Shown piece by piece: positions 43,929 through 52,347 of a stretch of DNA of 64,000 nucleotides (position 1 is its first letter; each line of letters opens with the position of its first letter). Position numbers and translations under genes: made by a program. Under the pieces are notes generated by a model, which was not told where the DNA came from, searched no databases, and worked only from the letters and a program-made list of their open reading frames with translations. This DNA is from JANQRX01 sp963663975 (GTDB lineage: Bacteria > Pseudomonadota > Alphaproteobacteria > Rhizobiales > Kaistiaceae), in NCBI GenBank assembly GCA_963663975.2, contig CAXXRA010000015.1, forward strand, positions 558,001 through 622,000, in the 5' to 3' direction.

Positions 43929-45452
43929 TTACTGCGAAATGCGGCCCTCGATGGTGGGTGAGATGTCACCCTGTTCGCGGATGTAGGCCATCACGTCGTT
44001 GGCCATCAGCTTGGCGTCGAGGGGACCGAGCAGGACCTTGGCGCCCTTGAACACCGAGTAGCCGTCGCCGCCCCGCGCCATGAAGTCGTTGGTCGACAGC
44101 TTGTACATGGCGCCTTCGTCAAGGGCGGTGCCGCCGACCATGACGTTGGAGACCCGGCCGCCGGCATCCTGGCCCAGGTCGAGGTCGAACGTCAGGTTGG
44201 AGACCTGCGGGAACCGGCCGGAGACGTCGGCGACGCGGGAAACGCCGTTCTCCAGAGCGGCCATGATATCCGCGCCGCTGACCTCGAGCAGCAGGTTGAG
44301 GTTGCCGAACGGTAATTCCGTTAGAATATCCCGACGCGTCAGCGCAGTTCCGGCCGGGTATTCCTTGTTGCCGCGGATGCCGCCGCCATTGGTGATGGCG
44401 ACATCGGCACCGACGGCCGCCCGCATGCCGTCGGTGATCAGGTTGCCAAAGGTGGTCTCCTGGCTGCGGACCGAAGCCCGGCGGCTGTCCAGCGGGGTGG
44501 TGGTGGTGCCGATCTCGATGTCGAGCTCAGCCGATAGTTTGGCCTCGAACTCCGCCACCTTGGCCGCGGTTGCAGGATCGGACTCGCTGTTCTGCGTGTC
44601 CATCAGGCGGAAATTGGGCCACCAGTCGACGTCGCGGTCGTCGCCGTCGATTTCCACCGTGATCGCCAGATCGACCGCGGTGACGAAGTTCGCCTCCTCA
44701 CTCGATTCGACCGTCGCAGTGCGCCCATCGAAGTCCACTGTCAGATCGTGATCGTGGCCGCTCAGGATGAGGTCGAAGGCACCCGAATCGGACATCGCGC
44801 GGTCCTGCGATCGTGGCGTGTGGGCGATCGCCACCACGATGTCGGCGCCGGCGTCACGCAGTTCGCGCGCCTTGGCGATACCGGTCTCAACCGCCGAGGT
44901 GAATTGCAGAGCGCCGGGGCTGGATTTTTCGGGAGAGTCGTCGGTGGTCAGGCCGACGAAGCCGATCTTCACCCCGTCGATTTCCCGGATCTCAGTGTCG
45001 ACGATGCCCGCGATCTGGGCACCGTTGGCGTCACGAAGGTTGGCCGCCATGATGGTGGAATTCACCTCGCCCATGCGCTGGCGGAAGACGTCCTCGCCGA
45101 AGTCGTACTCGTGATTGCCGGGCACGAATATGTCGGGAGGCGCAAAGTTCATCAGGGTGATGGTGTGGGCGCCCTGATCGAATCCCGAAAGGAGCGATGG
45201 CGAGATCATGTCGCCGGCATGGACGTAAATGACGTTGCCGCCTTTCGCCCGCTCGGCCAGGACGGTCCCGTTCAGCTTGGAGAATCCACCACGGCCCTCG
45301 GGATCGCCGAGTTCGTAGATGTCGTTGACGAGCAGAAACGTGATCTCGACATTGGTGATGTGCCCGTCGGCCCAGGCAGGCATGACATGCACGCCGGCGG
45401 CTGCGATCGCGACGCCCAAAGTCAGCGTCGAAGCAGTGATCAGTTTTCTCAT
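43929..45452 (-). CDS. Periplasmic 5'-nucleotidase / UshA-like metallophosphoesterase
   Basis: 507 residues from ATG 45452, with GGGAGGT 8 nt upstream. Signal peptide MRKLITASTLTLGVAIAAAG... ending PAWA. The metallophosphatase domain (residues ~30-270) has FLLVNDIYELGD, YVHAGDMISPSLL, FVPGNHEYDFGED, VVAIAHTPRSQD and ILSGHDHDLT. The C-terminal 5'-nucleotidase domain has GNLITDGMRAAVGADVAITN and STNDFMARGGDGYSVF. It should release nucleosides and phosphate from nucleotides in the periplasm. Confidence 0.94.
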   Translation of the reverse strand: MRKLITASTLTLGVAIAAAGVHVMPAWADGHITNVEITFLLVNDIYELGDPEGRGGFSKLNGTVLAERAKGGNVIYVHAGDMISPSLLSGFDQGAHTITLMNFAPPDIFVPGNHEYDFGEDVFRQRMGEVNSTIMAANLRDANGAQIAGIVDTEIREIDGVKIGFVGLTTDDSPEKSSPGALQFTSAVETGIAKARELRDAGADIVVAIAHTPRSQDRAMSDSGAFDLILSGHDHDLTVDFDGRTATVESSEEANFVTAVDLAITVEIDGDDRDVDWWPNFRLMDTQNSESDPATAAKVAEFEAKLSAELDIEIGTTTTPLDSRRASVRSQETTFGNLITDGMRAAVGADVAITNGGGIRGNKEYPAGTALTRRDILTELPFGNLNLLLEVSGADIMAALENGVSRVADVSGRFPQVSNLTFDLDLGQDAGGRVSNVMVGGTALDEGAMYKLSTNDFMARGGDGYSVFKGAKVLLGPLDAKLMANDVMAYIREQGDISPTIEGRISQ

Positions 45453-45583
45453 TTTTTCGTACCTCCCTGCTATATCTTCGCGACGCAATATCGCGCCACT
45501 TGCCTTGTCGGCCCTGCCAAAGATCGACGATTGTTGCAGAGTGATGGCCGTTCGTCACCTTCCATAGAGCCCGTGAATCAAGA

Positions 45584-46672
45584 ATGACGCCCAAAGCAAG
45601 GGGAGCCGCGGTCAAGCAGATGAATTCTCAAGAAAGTTCGCCGAGGTCGGGCACGGCGATGCCTGCCGATCATCCGAATATCCAACTCGGGCGCGTCGGC
45701 GTGCTGCTGGTCAATGTTGGCTCGCCGTCGGGCACGGATTACTGGTCCGTGCGGCGCTATCTGAAGCAGTTTCTATCGGATCGGCGGGTGATTGAAGCCT
45801 GGCGGCCGCTGTGGCTGACGATCCTCAACCTGATCATCCTGACGACGCGGCCGCAGCGGTCCGGGCGCGCCTATGCCGAAATCTGGAACAATGAGCGCAA
45901 TGAAGGACCGCTGGTCACGTTTACCCGGTCCCAGTCCGAGAAGCTCGGCGGGCTGCTCGACAGTGGCGGCGTTCATGTCGACTGGGCGATGCGCTATGGC
46001 GAGCCGAGTATCCAATCGAGGCTGATGACCATGAAGGATGCAGGCTGCGGCCGCATCCTGATCGCGGCGCTCTATCCGCAATATGCGGCCGCGACAACTG
46101 CGAGCGTTCACGACGAGGCCTTCGCTGTGTTGAGCAGGATGCGGTGGCAGCCGACGGTCAGAACGCTGCCCCCCTATTACGATCACCCGGCCTACATTTC
46201 CTCGCTGGCGGATTCATTGACCGCGGCGCTGGAGCGGTTGCCGTTCGAACCGGAATTCGTGCTTGCGTCCTATCACGGTCTGCCGCGAGCCTATCTCGAC
46301 AAGGGTGATCCCTATCATTGCCACTGCCAGAAGACGACGCGGCTGTTGCGGGAGAAACTGGGTTGGCCGGACGAGCGCCTGCGCACGGTTTTTCAGTCGC
46401 GGTTCGGCCGCGCCGAATGGCTCCAGCCGTATACCGACGAGACCCTGATATCGCTCGCCGAGAACGGCGTCCGGCGGCTGGCGGTGATCATGCCGGGATT
46501 TTCGGTCGATTGCCTGGAAACGCTTGAGGAGATCGCCATCCGCGGCGCGGAGACCTTCCGTCAGCACGGCGGTGAGAACTTCGCCACCATTCCCTGCCTC
46601 AACGACAGCGGCGGCGGCATGGAGATGATCGAGACGGTGGTGCGGAACGAGCTGTCCGGCTGGGTATTCTGA
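45584..46672 (+). CDS. hemH: Ferrochelatase
   Basis: Inserts Fe2+ into protoporphyrin IX, the last step of heme synthesis. Up to 362 residues. The start could be ATG 45584, 45620 or 45659; none has an ideally spaced ribosome site, and all precede the conserved VGVLLVNVGSPSGTDYWSVR. Catalytic His is in LASYHGLPRAYLDKGDPYHC and the metal-channel Glu in PGFSVDCLETLEEIAIRG. CxCQ in the region YHCHCQKTTR is also typical. It is divergent from the 5'-nucleotidase gene and apparently alone. Confidence 0.95.
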   Translation: MTPKARGAAVKQMNSQESSPRSGTAMPADHPNIQLGRVGVLLVNVGSPSGTDYWSVRRYLKQFLSDRRVIEAWRPLWLTILNLIILTTRPQRSGRAYAEIWNNERNEGPLVTFTRSQSEKLGGLLDSGGVHVDWAMRYGEPSIQSRLMTMKDAGCGRILIAALYPQYAAATTASVHDEAFAVLSRMRWQPTVRTLPPYYDHPAYISSLADSLTAALERLPFEPEFVLASYHGLPRAYLDKGDPYHCHCQKTTRLLREKLGWPDERLRTVFQSRFGRAEWLQPYTDETLISLAENGVRRLAVIMPGFSVDCLETLEEIAIRGAETFRQHGGENFATIPCLNDSGGGMEMIETVVRNELSGWVF

Positions 46673-46809
46673 TGCCGCCGGGACAACCGGGCGGCTGGCT
46701 GCCGCTGCCTGACGCCGCCGTGCGCCAGCCGAAGTGTTCAAGCAGCTCGAAAACTCCTTATATGGGGAACTGCGTACGTCACTGATTCCCCACGAGGAGG
46801 GCTCCAATC

Positions 46810-47793
46810 ATGTTCGACGGTTTGTTCGGTGGTCTTGATTTCGTCGTTATCGGAATTGTCGTTCTCGTCATCCTGGTTCTGTTTGCCGGGGTCAAGACGA
46901 TCCCCCAGGGGTTCAACTACACGGTCGAGCGGTTTGGGCGGTTCACCCGAACGTTGAAACCGGGCCTCAACCTCATCGTTCCATTTATCGACCGCATCGG
47001 CGCGAAAATGAATGTGATGGAACAGGTTCTGGACGTGCCGACGCAGGAGGTCATCACCCGCGACAACGCCACGATCGCCGCGGACGGCGTCACTTTCTAC
47101 CAGGTGCTCGACGCAGCACGGGCGGCCTATGAGATTCGCGGCCTGGAGAATGCTCTGCTCCAGCTGACCATGACCAATATCCGGACCGTGCTCGGATCGA
47201 TGGATCTGGACGAACTCCTGTCGAAGCGCGACGTGATCAATGACCGGCTGCTGCGGGTCGTCGACGCGGCGGCATCGGCGTGGGGCATCAAGGTGACGCG
47301 CATCGAGATCAAGAACATCGATCCGCCGCGCGATCTGGTGGAGGCGATGGGCCGACAGATGAAGGCGGAGCGCGAAAAGCGGGCGCAGATTCTCGACGCC
47401 GAAGGCGAGCGTCAGGCGGAGATCCTGAAGGCAGAGGGCGAGAAACAGTCGCTGATCCTTGAAGCCGAAGGGCGGCGTGAAGCCGCGTTCCGGGACGCCG
47501 AGGCGCGCGAGCGCTCGGCCGAGGCGGAAGCCAAGGCGACCCAAATGGTGTCAAAGGCGATCGCCGAAGGCGACATCGCGGCCGTCAACTATTTCGTTGC
47601 CCAAGGCTACACCAGGGCGATCCAGTCGCTGGCCTCCGCTCCCAACCAGAAAGTTCTCATACTTCCGTTGGAGGCGTCGTCGCTGATCGGATCGCTCGCA
47701 GGTATCGCCGAGATCGCCAAGGACACCTTCTCGGAGGAGGCGCGGGCCCGTCGGGGTGGCAGCGTGCCGGCGACCGGCGGAGGCACCGGCTGA
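46810..47793 (+). CDS. SPFH/band-7 membrane protease-associated protein (QmcA-like)
   Basis: 327 residues. One N-terminal membrane helix (VVIGIVVLVILVLFAGVKTI), the SPFH domain (VERFGRFTRTLKPGLNLIVP, DNATIAADGVTFYQVLDAAR) and a coiled coil rich in AEGERQ/AEGEKQ repeats. Such stomatin-like proteins form oligomeric membrane microdomains. The next gene, overlapping by one base, encodes an NfeD-family protein, the standard partner; the two are expected to form one membrane complex in envelope quality control. Confidence 0.93.
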   Translation: MFDGLFGGLDFVVIGIVVLVILVLFAGVKTIPQGFNYTVERFGRFTRTLKPGLNLIVPFIDRIGAKMNVMEQVLDVPTQEVITRDNATIAADGVTFYQVLDAARAAYEIRGLENALLQLTMTNIRTVLGSMDLDELLSKRDVINDRLLRVVDAAASAWGIKVTRIEIKNIDPPRDLVEAMGRQMKAEREKRAQILDAEGERQAEILKAEGEKQSLILEAEGRREAAFRDAEARERSAEAEAKATQMVSKAIAEGDIAAVNYFVAQGYTRAIQSLASAPNQKVLILPLEASSLIGSLAGIAEIAKDTFSEEARARRGGSVPATGGGTG

Positions 47794-48242
47794 TGATCGC
47801 CGCGCTGGTCGAGCAACTCGGGCCGTGGAGTTGGGTTGTCGTCGGACTGCTGCTGCTCGGGCTCGAACTGCTTCTGCCAGGCAACGTCTTCGTGTGGTTC
47901 GGCGTCGCGGCGATCCTGACGGGGATTCTAGCGCTTCTCGCCAGTCTGGGCTGGCAAACCGAACTCCTGGTTTTCATCGTGCTGGCCGTGGCGCTGGTGA
48001 TCGTCGGCCGCAGAGTGTTTAGCCGAGAAGCCTCGCCAGGCGAGCGCCCGTTCCTCAACGATCGGGCCATGCGCCTGGTCGGCACGAGCTACGTCCTGGC
48101 GGAACCGATCGTCAACGGACAGGGGAGAATCCGGGTGGACGACACCAACTGGCGGGTCAACGGTCCCGACCTGCCGGCGGGGACCAAGGTGCGAATCGCC
48201 TCGGCCGACGGCATCAGCCTCAACGTGGAGCCGTTTGAGTAA
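47793..48242 (+). CDS. NfeD-family membrane protein
   Basis: 149 residues. Membrane helices at residues ~12-75 (WSWVVVGLLLLGLELLLPGN, VWFGVAAILTGILALLASLG, LLVFIVLAVALVIVGRRVF), then a C-terminal OB-fold (GQGRIRVDDTNWRVNGPDLP, GTKVRIASADGISLNVEPFE). This is the short NfeD form that pairs with SPFH proteins such as the one encoded just upstream (ATGA overlap). Confidence 0.92.
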   Translation: MIAALVEQLGPWSWVVVGLLLLGLELLLPGNVFVWFGVAAILTGILALLASLGWQTELLVFIVLAVALVIVGRRVFSREASPGERPFLNDRAMRLVGTSYVLAEPIVNGQGRIRVDDTNWRVNGPDLPAGTKVRIASADGISLNVEPFE

Positions 48243-48257
48243 TCCGGCGACGGATGG

Positions 48258-49265
48258 TCAGGCGACGCCGATCCGCAGCAGATCGTGCATGTGCACAACC
48301 CCGACCGGACGGTTGTCCTCGACCACGAACAAGACCGTGATGCCGGGAGGCTGATTGAGAATATCCAGGGCGGCGCCAACCAGCGTGTCGGGTCCGATTG
48401 TTTTGGGCGAAACCGTCATGACCTTTTCGACGTTCATGGACAAAAGATCGGGCCCGATATGGCGGCGCAGATCGCCATCGGTAATGATGCCCACCAGCGC
48501 GCCGTCGGCATCGAGAATTCCCAGACAGCCGAGCCCCTTTTCCGTCATCTTGATGATGGCTTCGCTCATCGGCGCGCCGATTCGCGCCAACGGCATTGCC
48601 GGACCGCGATGCATGATCTTAGCGACGTAGTGGAGATCGGCGCCCAGCCGGCCACCGGGATGGAGCCTGTGATAGCTCTCGGGCGTGAAGCCGCGTGCCT
48701 CAAGCAGGGCGATCGCCAGAGCATCGCCGAGCGCCAGCTGCACGAGGGCGGAGGTGGTAGGAGCCAGCCCGTGCCGCCCGGCTTCCTCGACCCGCGGCAG
48801 CGCCAGTACCACATCCGCCTCATGGCCGAGCGGGCTCGCCGGAGAGGCGGTGACCGCGATCAGCGGAATATCCCAGCGACGGGTGTATTCGATGAGGTTG
48901 TGAAGCTCGGGGGTTTCGCCCGACCACGACAACGCCATCACCACATCGTGCGTCGTGACCATGCCGAGGTCGCCATGGCTTGCTTCGGCTGGATGGACAA
49001 AAAAGGCCGGGGTTCCGGTCGACGCCATGGTGGCGGCGATCTTGCGGGCGATATGGCCACTCTTGCCCATGCCGCTGACGATGACGCGACCGCTGGCGGC
49101 GCGGATGACGTCCGCGGCGCGCTGGAAGGGTTCGGCAAGCCCGTCGTCGAGCGCCTGGTACAGCGCATCCAACCCTGCCCGCTGGGTCTTGATCGCGCGT
49201 CGGGCCGAGGCCATGTCGCTGGTTGGCTCGCCTGAAAGTTTTGATTTTCCGGAAGGAATGGCCAC
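48258..49265 (-). CDS. kdsD: Arabinose-5-phosphate isomerase (KdsD/KpsF/GutQ family)
   Basis: 335 residues: SIS domain (residues ~45-195) with VSGMGKSGHIARKIAATMAS, the conserved HPAEASHGDLGMV and LSWSGETPELHNLI, then LHPGGRLGADLHYV, then two CBS domains (MSEAIIKMTEKGLGCLGILD, MTVSPKTIGPDTLVGAALDI). It interconverts ribulose-5-phosphate and arabinose-5-phosphate for KDO/lipopolysaccharide synthesis, implying a Gram-negative outer membrane. In-frame ATGs at 49265 and 49214 are alternative starts. Confidence 0.94.
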   Translation of the reverse strand: MAIPSGKSKLSGEPTSDMASARRAIKTQRAGLDALYQALDDGLAEPFQRAADVIRAASGRVIVSGMGKSGHIARKIAATMASTGTPAFFVHPAEASHGDLGMVTTHDVVMALSWSGETPELHNLIEYTRRWDIPLIAVTASPASPLGHEADVVLALPRVEEAGRHGLAPTTSALVQLALGDALAIALLEARGFTPESYHRLHPGGRLGADLHYVAKIMHRGPAMPLARIGAPMSEAIIKMTEKGLGCLGILDADGALVGIITDGDLRRHIGPDLLSMNVEKVMTVSPKTIGPDTLVGAALDILNQPPGITVLFVVEDNRPVGVVHMHDLLRIGVA

Positions 49266-49447
49266 CGATCAACTCATCACTGGTGAAATGCGCGGCCGGT
49301 CTAGCAGGTTTTGGCGCGGGCCGGAATACGGCCGTTGGCAACCCCGGCATTGACCGATACTTACATGGCGGGCCGGGAGGTTGCGGCCGACCGGTTCAGG
49401 CCCAATCATGCCGTTTATCAGTCGCCAGCGCGCCCATGCAGTGTTAA

Positions 49448-50355
49448 GGGGCCGTTTCGAAAGTGGTTGAGTGGTCGGTTTCGCTGTGATTCCAGGAAGG
49501 TTGCTGACACCGATCTGGAGCCGCCATGTGGACGCCGACCACCCGAGAGCAGCATAACCGCAAGGCGCTGCGTTACCAGACCGATTTGACCGATGCCGAG
49601 TGGGCCGTGATCAAGCCCCATTTACCTCCGGTTTGTCGCATGGGACGGCCGCGGGCTTGGTCGATGCGCGAGATCATCAACGGCATTTTCTATGTGATGC
49701 GCGCCGGCTGCCCTTGGCGCTTGCTGCCGAGTGATCTTCCGCCCTGGGAGACGATCTACCGCTGGTTTGCCAGTTTTCGCGACGATGGTCGCTTCGAAAA
49801 GATCAATCACGCTCTGGTTATGGTCGATCGCGAGCGGATTGGACGCGAAGCCAGTCCGAGCGGCGCGATCATCGACAGCCAGAGCGTCAAGGCGACCGAG
49901 GCGGGTGGCCCACGGGGTTATGACGCTGGCAAGAAGATCAATGGGCGAAAGCGCCACACGCTGGTCGACACCGACGGGCGTGGTCTCATCCTCGAACCGC
50001 ATCCGGCGAACATCCAGGATCGCGACAGCGGCGGACCGCTGTTGCACGCCTCGCGCGGCTTGTTTCCCTTCATCGAGAAGGTCTTTGCCGACAGTGGCTA
50101 CGCCGGCGAGACGGTCGCCAAGGCAACCGTGATCGCCGTCGAGATTGTTCGGAAAAGCCCTGATCAGGTCGGCTTCGCAGTCCAGCCGCGCCGCTGGGTC
50201 GTGGAGCGCTTCTTCGCATGGATCAACCGAAACAGGCGACTGGCAAAGGACTTCGAGGCCACAATCGACTCCACTCGTGCCTTCCTCTACGCCGCCTCCG
50301 TCATGCTCCTCGTCCGAAGATTGGCGCGCGCGCCATGACTTTCGAAATCTACTCT
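49448..50355 (+). mobile_element. IS5-family insertion sequence (IS1031-like)
   Basis: 908 bp flanked by TTAA on both sides (49444-49447 and 50356-50359), a likely target duplication. The ends share an inverted core: TTTCGAAAGT near the left tip and, reversed, ATTTCGAAAGTCA near the right. It carries one full transposase gene. The insertion cut into the 3' end of the convergent AAC(3) gene, whose last codons and stop now lie in IS sequence. A related IS end survives at 51277-51349. Confidence 0.85.
49526..50338 (+). CDS. IS5-family transposase
   Basis: 270 residues, one uninterrupted frame. N-terminal DUF4096-like region (YQTDLTDAEWAVIKPHLPPV, GCPWRLLPSDLPPWETIYRW) and DDE domain: Asp in GAIIDSQSVKATEAGGPRGY, Asp in VFADSGYAGETV and Glu in WVVERFFAWINRNRRLAKDF. 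It looks intact, so the element could still be mobile. Different group from the transposase at 18303-19054, which needs a frameshift. Confidence 0.94.
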   Translation: MWTPTTREQHNRKALRYQTDLTDAEWAVIKPHLPPVCRMGRPRAWSMREIINGIFYVMRAGCPWRLLPSDLPPWETIYRWFASFRDDGRFEKINHALVMVDRERIGREASPSGAIIDSQSVKATEAGGPRGYDAGKKINGRKRHTLVDTDGRGLILEPHPANIQDRDSGGPLLHASRGLFPFIEKVFADSGYAGETVAKATVIAVEIVRKSPDQVGFAVQPRRWVVERFFAWINRNRRLAKDFEATIDSTRAFLYAASVMLLVRRLARAP

Positions 50356-51185
50356 TTAAGGGCGCCTGCACCGGCAAGAAGGTTCTCGCCCATCCAGCGC
50401 GCGCCGAAATCGACCACGTCGCGCGCCTCGATGAGTTTGCATGATGCGCGACCGACCCGACCGGCCTTAGCTCGGCCGAGCGCCAGATAGGTCTTCAGGA
50501 TCAGCGCGAAATAATCCTCGCCGGGCCAATCGACAATGCCGTTTTCGTCGTCGAGGCATTCGACGGCGCGCGTCTCAGAACCGTTCTTGCCCTGGACCCG
50601 GTAGTGGCGGCGCACCCGCCGCTTATCCGGCACCTCCGCCAGGTATTCGGCGTAGTGCAGCACGGTGGTCGTGGCGGGACCTGCGCCGAGACGCAGTATC
50701 CGCCCGTCGACGTCGCAGAACCGTTCCAGCGGCGAACCCGGCCCATAGTAATCGTCCCAGGGCGCATCCCTTAGAAGCGCATCGGCCAGCCGTCCGCCGG
50801 CGGCGAAACGCCCGCTGGGATTGACGGTTACCTGCGTCCCGCGTCGGCGGCGGAAGACCTCCGCCAGCGCGCCGACTTCCGGTAGTGCCGGCGCTACCGC
50901 CTGGTCATACGGCGGCATGTCGGCGAGGAGGGTCGCACGCTCCGCCTCGGGTCGTTGATTTACCCATTCGCGGTCGACCGTGGCGCCGAGGATCATCAGA
51001 AGCGTTCCCTCCCCGCCGACGGCCTCTTCAAGCCCGTCCAGCACACCGTCGGCGCCGCCGTCAACCGGTCCAATGGCACGCAACGACGCATGCACCATGA
51101 GCGCGTCGCCCGCGCGCACGCCGAGTCGCCGCAGCTCGGCCGCTAGGTTGGAGGCCGACAGGGGCCGACGGCGATCACCGGTCAC
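50349..51185 (-). CDS. AAC(3)-family aminoglycoside N-acetyltransferase-like protein, C-terminus altered by IS
   Basis: 278 residues if begun at GTG 51185, which has AGGAG 7 nt upstream; an ATG 24 bp upstream (51209) is the alternative. Antibiotic_NAT family: LRRLGVRAGDALMVHASLRA, GPVDGGADGVLDGLEEAVGG, GEGTLLMILGAT, NPSGRFAAGGRLA, GPGSPLERFCDVDGRILRLG and TVLHYAEYLAE. Members acetylate the 3-amino group of aminoglycosides, though chromosomal versions often have unknown natural substrates. The last three codons (LKE, TAG) come from the TTAA duplication and IS end, so the native C-terminus was slightly changed. Intact core, possibly functional. Confidence 0.87.
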   Translation of the reverse strand: MTGDRRRPLSASNLAAELRRLGVRAGDALMVHASLRAIGPVDGGADGVLDGLEEAVGGEGTLLMILGATVDREWVNQRPEAERATLLADMPPYDQAVAPALPEVGALAEVFRRRRGTQVTVNPSGRFAAGGRLADALLRDAPWDDYYGPGSPLERFCDVDGRILRLGAGPATTTVLHYAEYLAEVPDKRRVRRHYRVQGKNGSETRAVECLDDENGIVDWPGEDYFALILKTYLALGRAKAGRVGRASCKLIEARDVVDFGARWMGENLLAGAGALKE

Positions 51186-51276
51186 GAATGGGCTCCTCAC
51201 TAGCCACATGTAGCTTGGTATGGAAATGGACGATCAGGTGCACACCATCGCAGAGCATGAAATTGAATTCTCCATG

Positions 51277-51349
51277 GCGTACGCCACTTCCGTCATGCTC
51301 CTCGTCCGAAGGCTGGCACCCGCCTCATGACTTTCGAAACCGACTCTAA
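51277..51349 (+). mobile_element. 3'-end relic of an IS1031-like IS5 element
   Basis: YATSVMLLVRRLAPAS plus stop (51280-51330) closely matches the end of the transposase at 50338 (YAASVMLLVRRLARAP), and the following ACTTTCGAAACCGACTCTAA matches that element's right terminal repeat. Nothing of the rest of the element is present. The relic's last bases overlap the galU stop codon (51346-51348). It is in the same orientation as the complete IS and lies on the other side of the AAC(3) gene. Confidence 0.8.
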
Positions 51350-52263
51350 GCGAGATCACGGAGCAGCGCCTCGATCTCGCTGGCCAATGGCGCCCGAAGG
51401 TCATCGCGATCCAGGGCAAAGGCGATATTGGCCACCAGGAACCCAATCTTCGATCCGCAGTCAAAGGTACGGCCGCCAAATCTGCAGCCAAAGAAATCCT
51501 GACGATTGGCCAGCGCAATCATGGCGTCGGTGAGTTGGATTTCGCCGCCGGCGCCCCGTTTCTGTTCGCCCAGATGCTCGAAGATCCCAGGCTGTAGAAT
51601 GTAGCGGCCGTTGATGTAGAGGTTCGACGGCGCGGCCGCGGGCGCCGGTTTTTCCACCATTTGCGTGATGCGAAAACTGTCTTCGCCGGTCTGCTCACCC
51701 ACGCCGACAATCCCATAGCGGTCGGTCTGAGCGGGATCGCATTCCTCCACTGCAACAATATTGCCGCCGCTTTGCCTGTAGGCGGCGACCATTTGGGTCA
51801 GGCATCCGCCGTCGCCGCGCATGATCATGTCCGGCAAGAGAACGGCGAAAGGCTCCTCGCCGACCAGATCGCGCGCGCACCACACCGCATGTCCCAGTCC
51901 GAGCGGGACCTGCTGGCGGGTAAAACTCATCTGGCCGGGGTCGGGAAGGTCTTCGGCCAGTGCCGACAGTGCTTTATCCTTTCCCCGTGACCGCAGTGCC
52001 GCCTCAAGCTCCACCTGAACGTCAAAATGGTCCTCAATCACACCCTTGTTGCGGCCGGTGACGAAGATGAAATGTTCAATGCCGGCTGCCCGCGCCTCGT
52101 CCACCACGTACTGAATCAACGGCCGGTCGACCACCGTCAGCATTTCCTTGGGCATCGCCTTGGTGGCCGGCAAAAACCGCGTGCCAAGCCCGGCGACCGG
52201 GAAAACGGCCTTTCGGATTGGTGGCTGCAATGTTCGCTCCCGGTTGGAAGGGTCGATGATCAT
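51346..52263 (-). CDS. galU: UTP-glucose-1-phosphate uridylyltransferase
   Basis: 305 residues from ATG 52263 (MIIDPSNRERTL); an in-frame ATG at 52296 is possible. It makes UDP-glucose for polysaccharides and the galE reaction. Nucleotidyltransferase motif KAVFPVAGLGTRFLPATKAM, catalytic and ligand regions VVDRPLIQYVVDEA, QQVPLGLGHAVWCARDLVGE, AVLLPDMIM, MVEKPAP, YINGRYILQPGIFE and FDCGSKIGFLVANI. The TAG stop coincides with the end of an IS relic, so the final residues may have been changed, though all conserved parts are present. Divergent from galE. Confidence 0.95.
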   Translation of the reverse strand: MIIDPSNRERTLQPPIRKAVFPVAGLGTRFLPATKAMPKEMLTVVDRPLIQYVVDEARAAGIEHFIFVTGRNKGVIEDHFDVQVELEAALRSRGKDKALSALAEDLPDPGQMSFTRQQVPLGLGHAVWCARDLVGEEPFAVLLPDMIMRGDGGCLTQMVAAYRQSGGNIVAVEECDPAQTDRYGIVGVGEQTGEDSFRITQMVEKPAPAAAPSNLYINGRYILQPGIFEHLGEQKRGAGGEIQLTDAMIALANRQDFFGCRFGGRTFDCGSKIGFLVANIAFALDRDDLRAPLASEIEALLRDLA

Positions 52264-52347
52264 CTTGGTGCCTGTCCGGAAATATGCCGTCAACATTCTT
52301 TCGCTAAGGTTACGGGTTCATTCACCCCAACGGACGGAGATCTGGTC

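Noticed and set aside
49365..49447. Short frame MAGREVAADRFRPNHAVY running into the IS
   Set aside because: Could be the 5' end of a gene cut by the IS, but 27 codons without a recognisable family or continuation on the other side cannot support a call.
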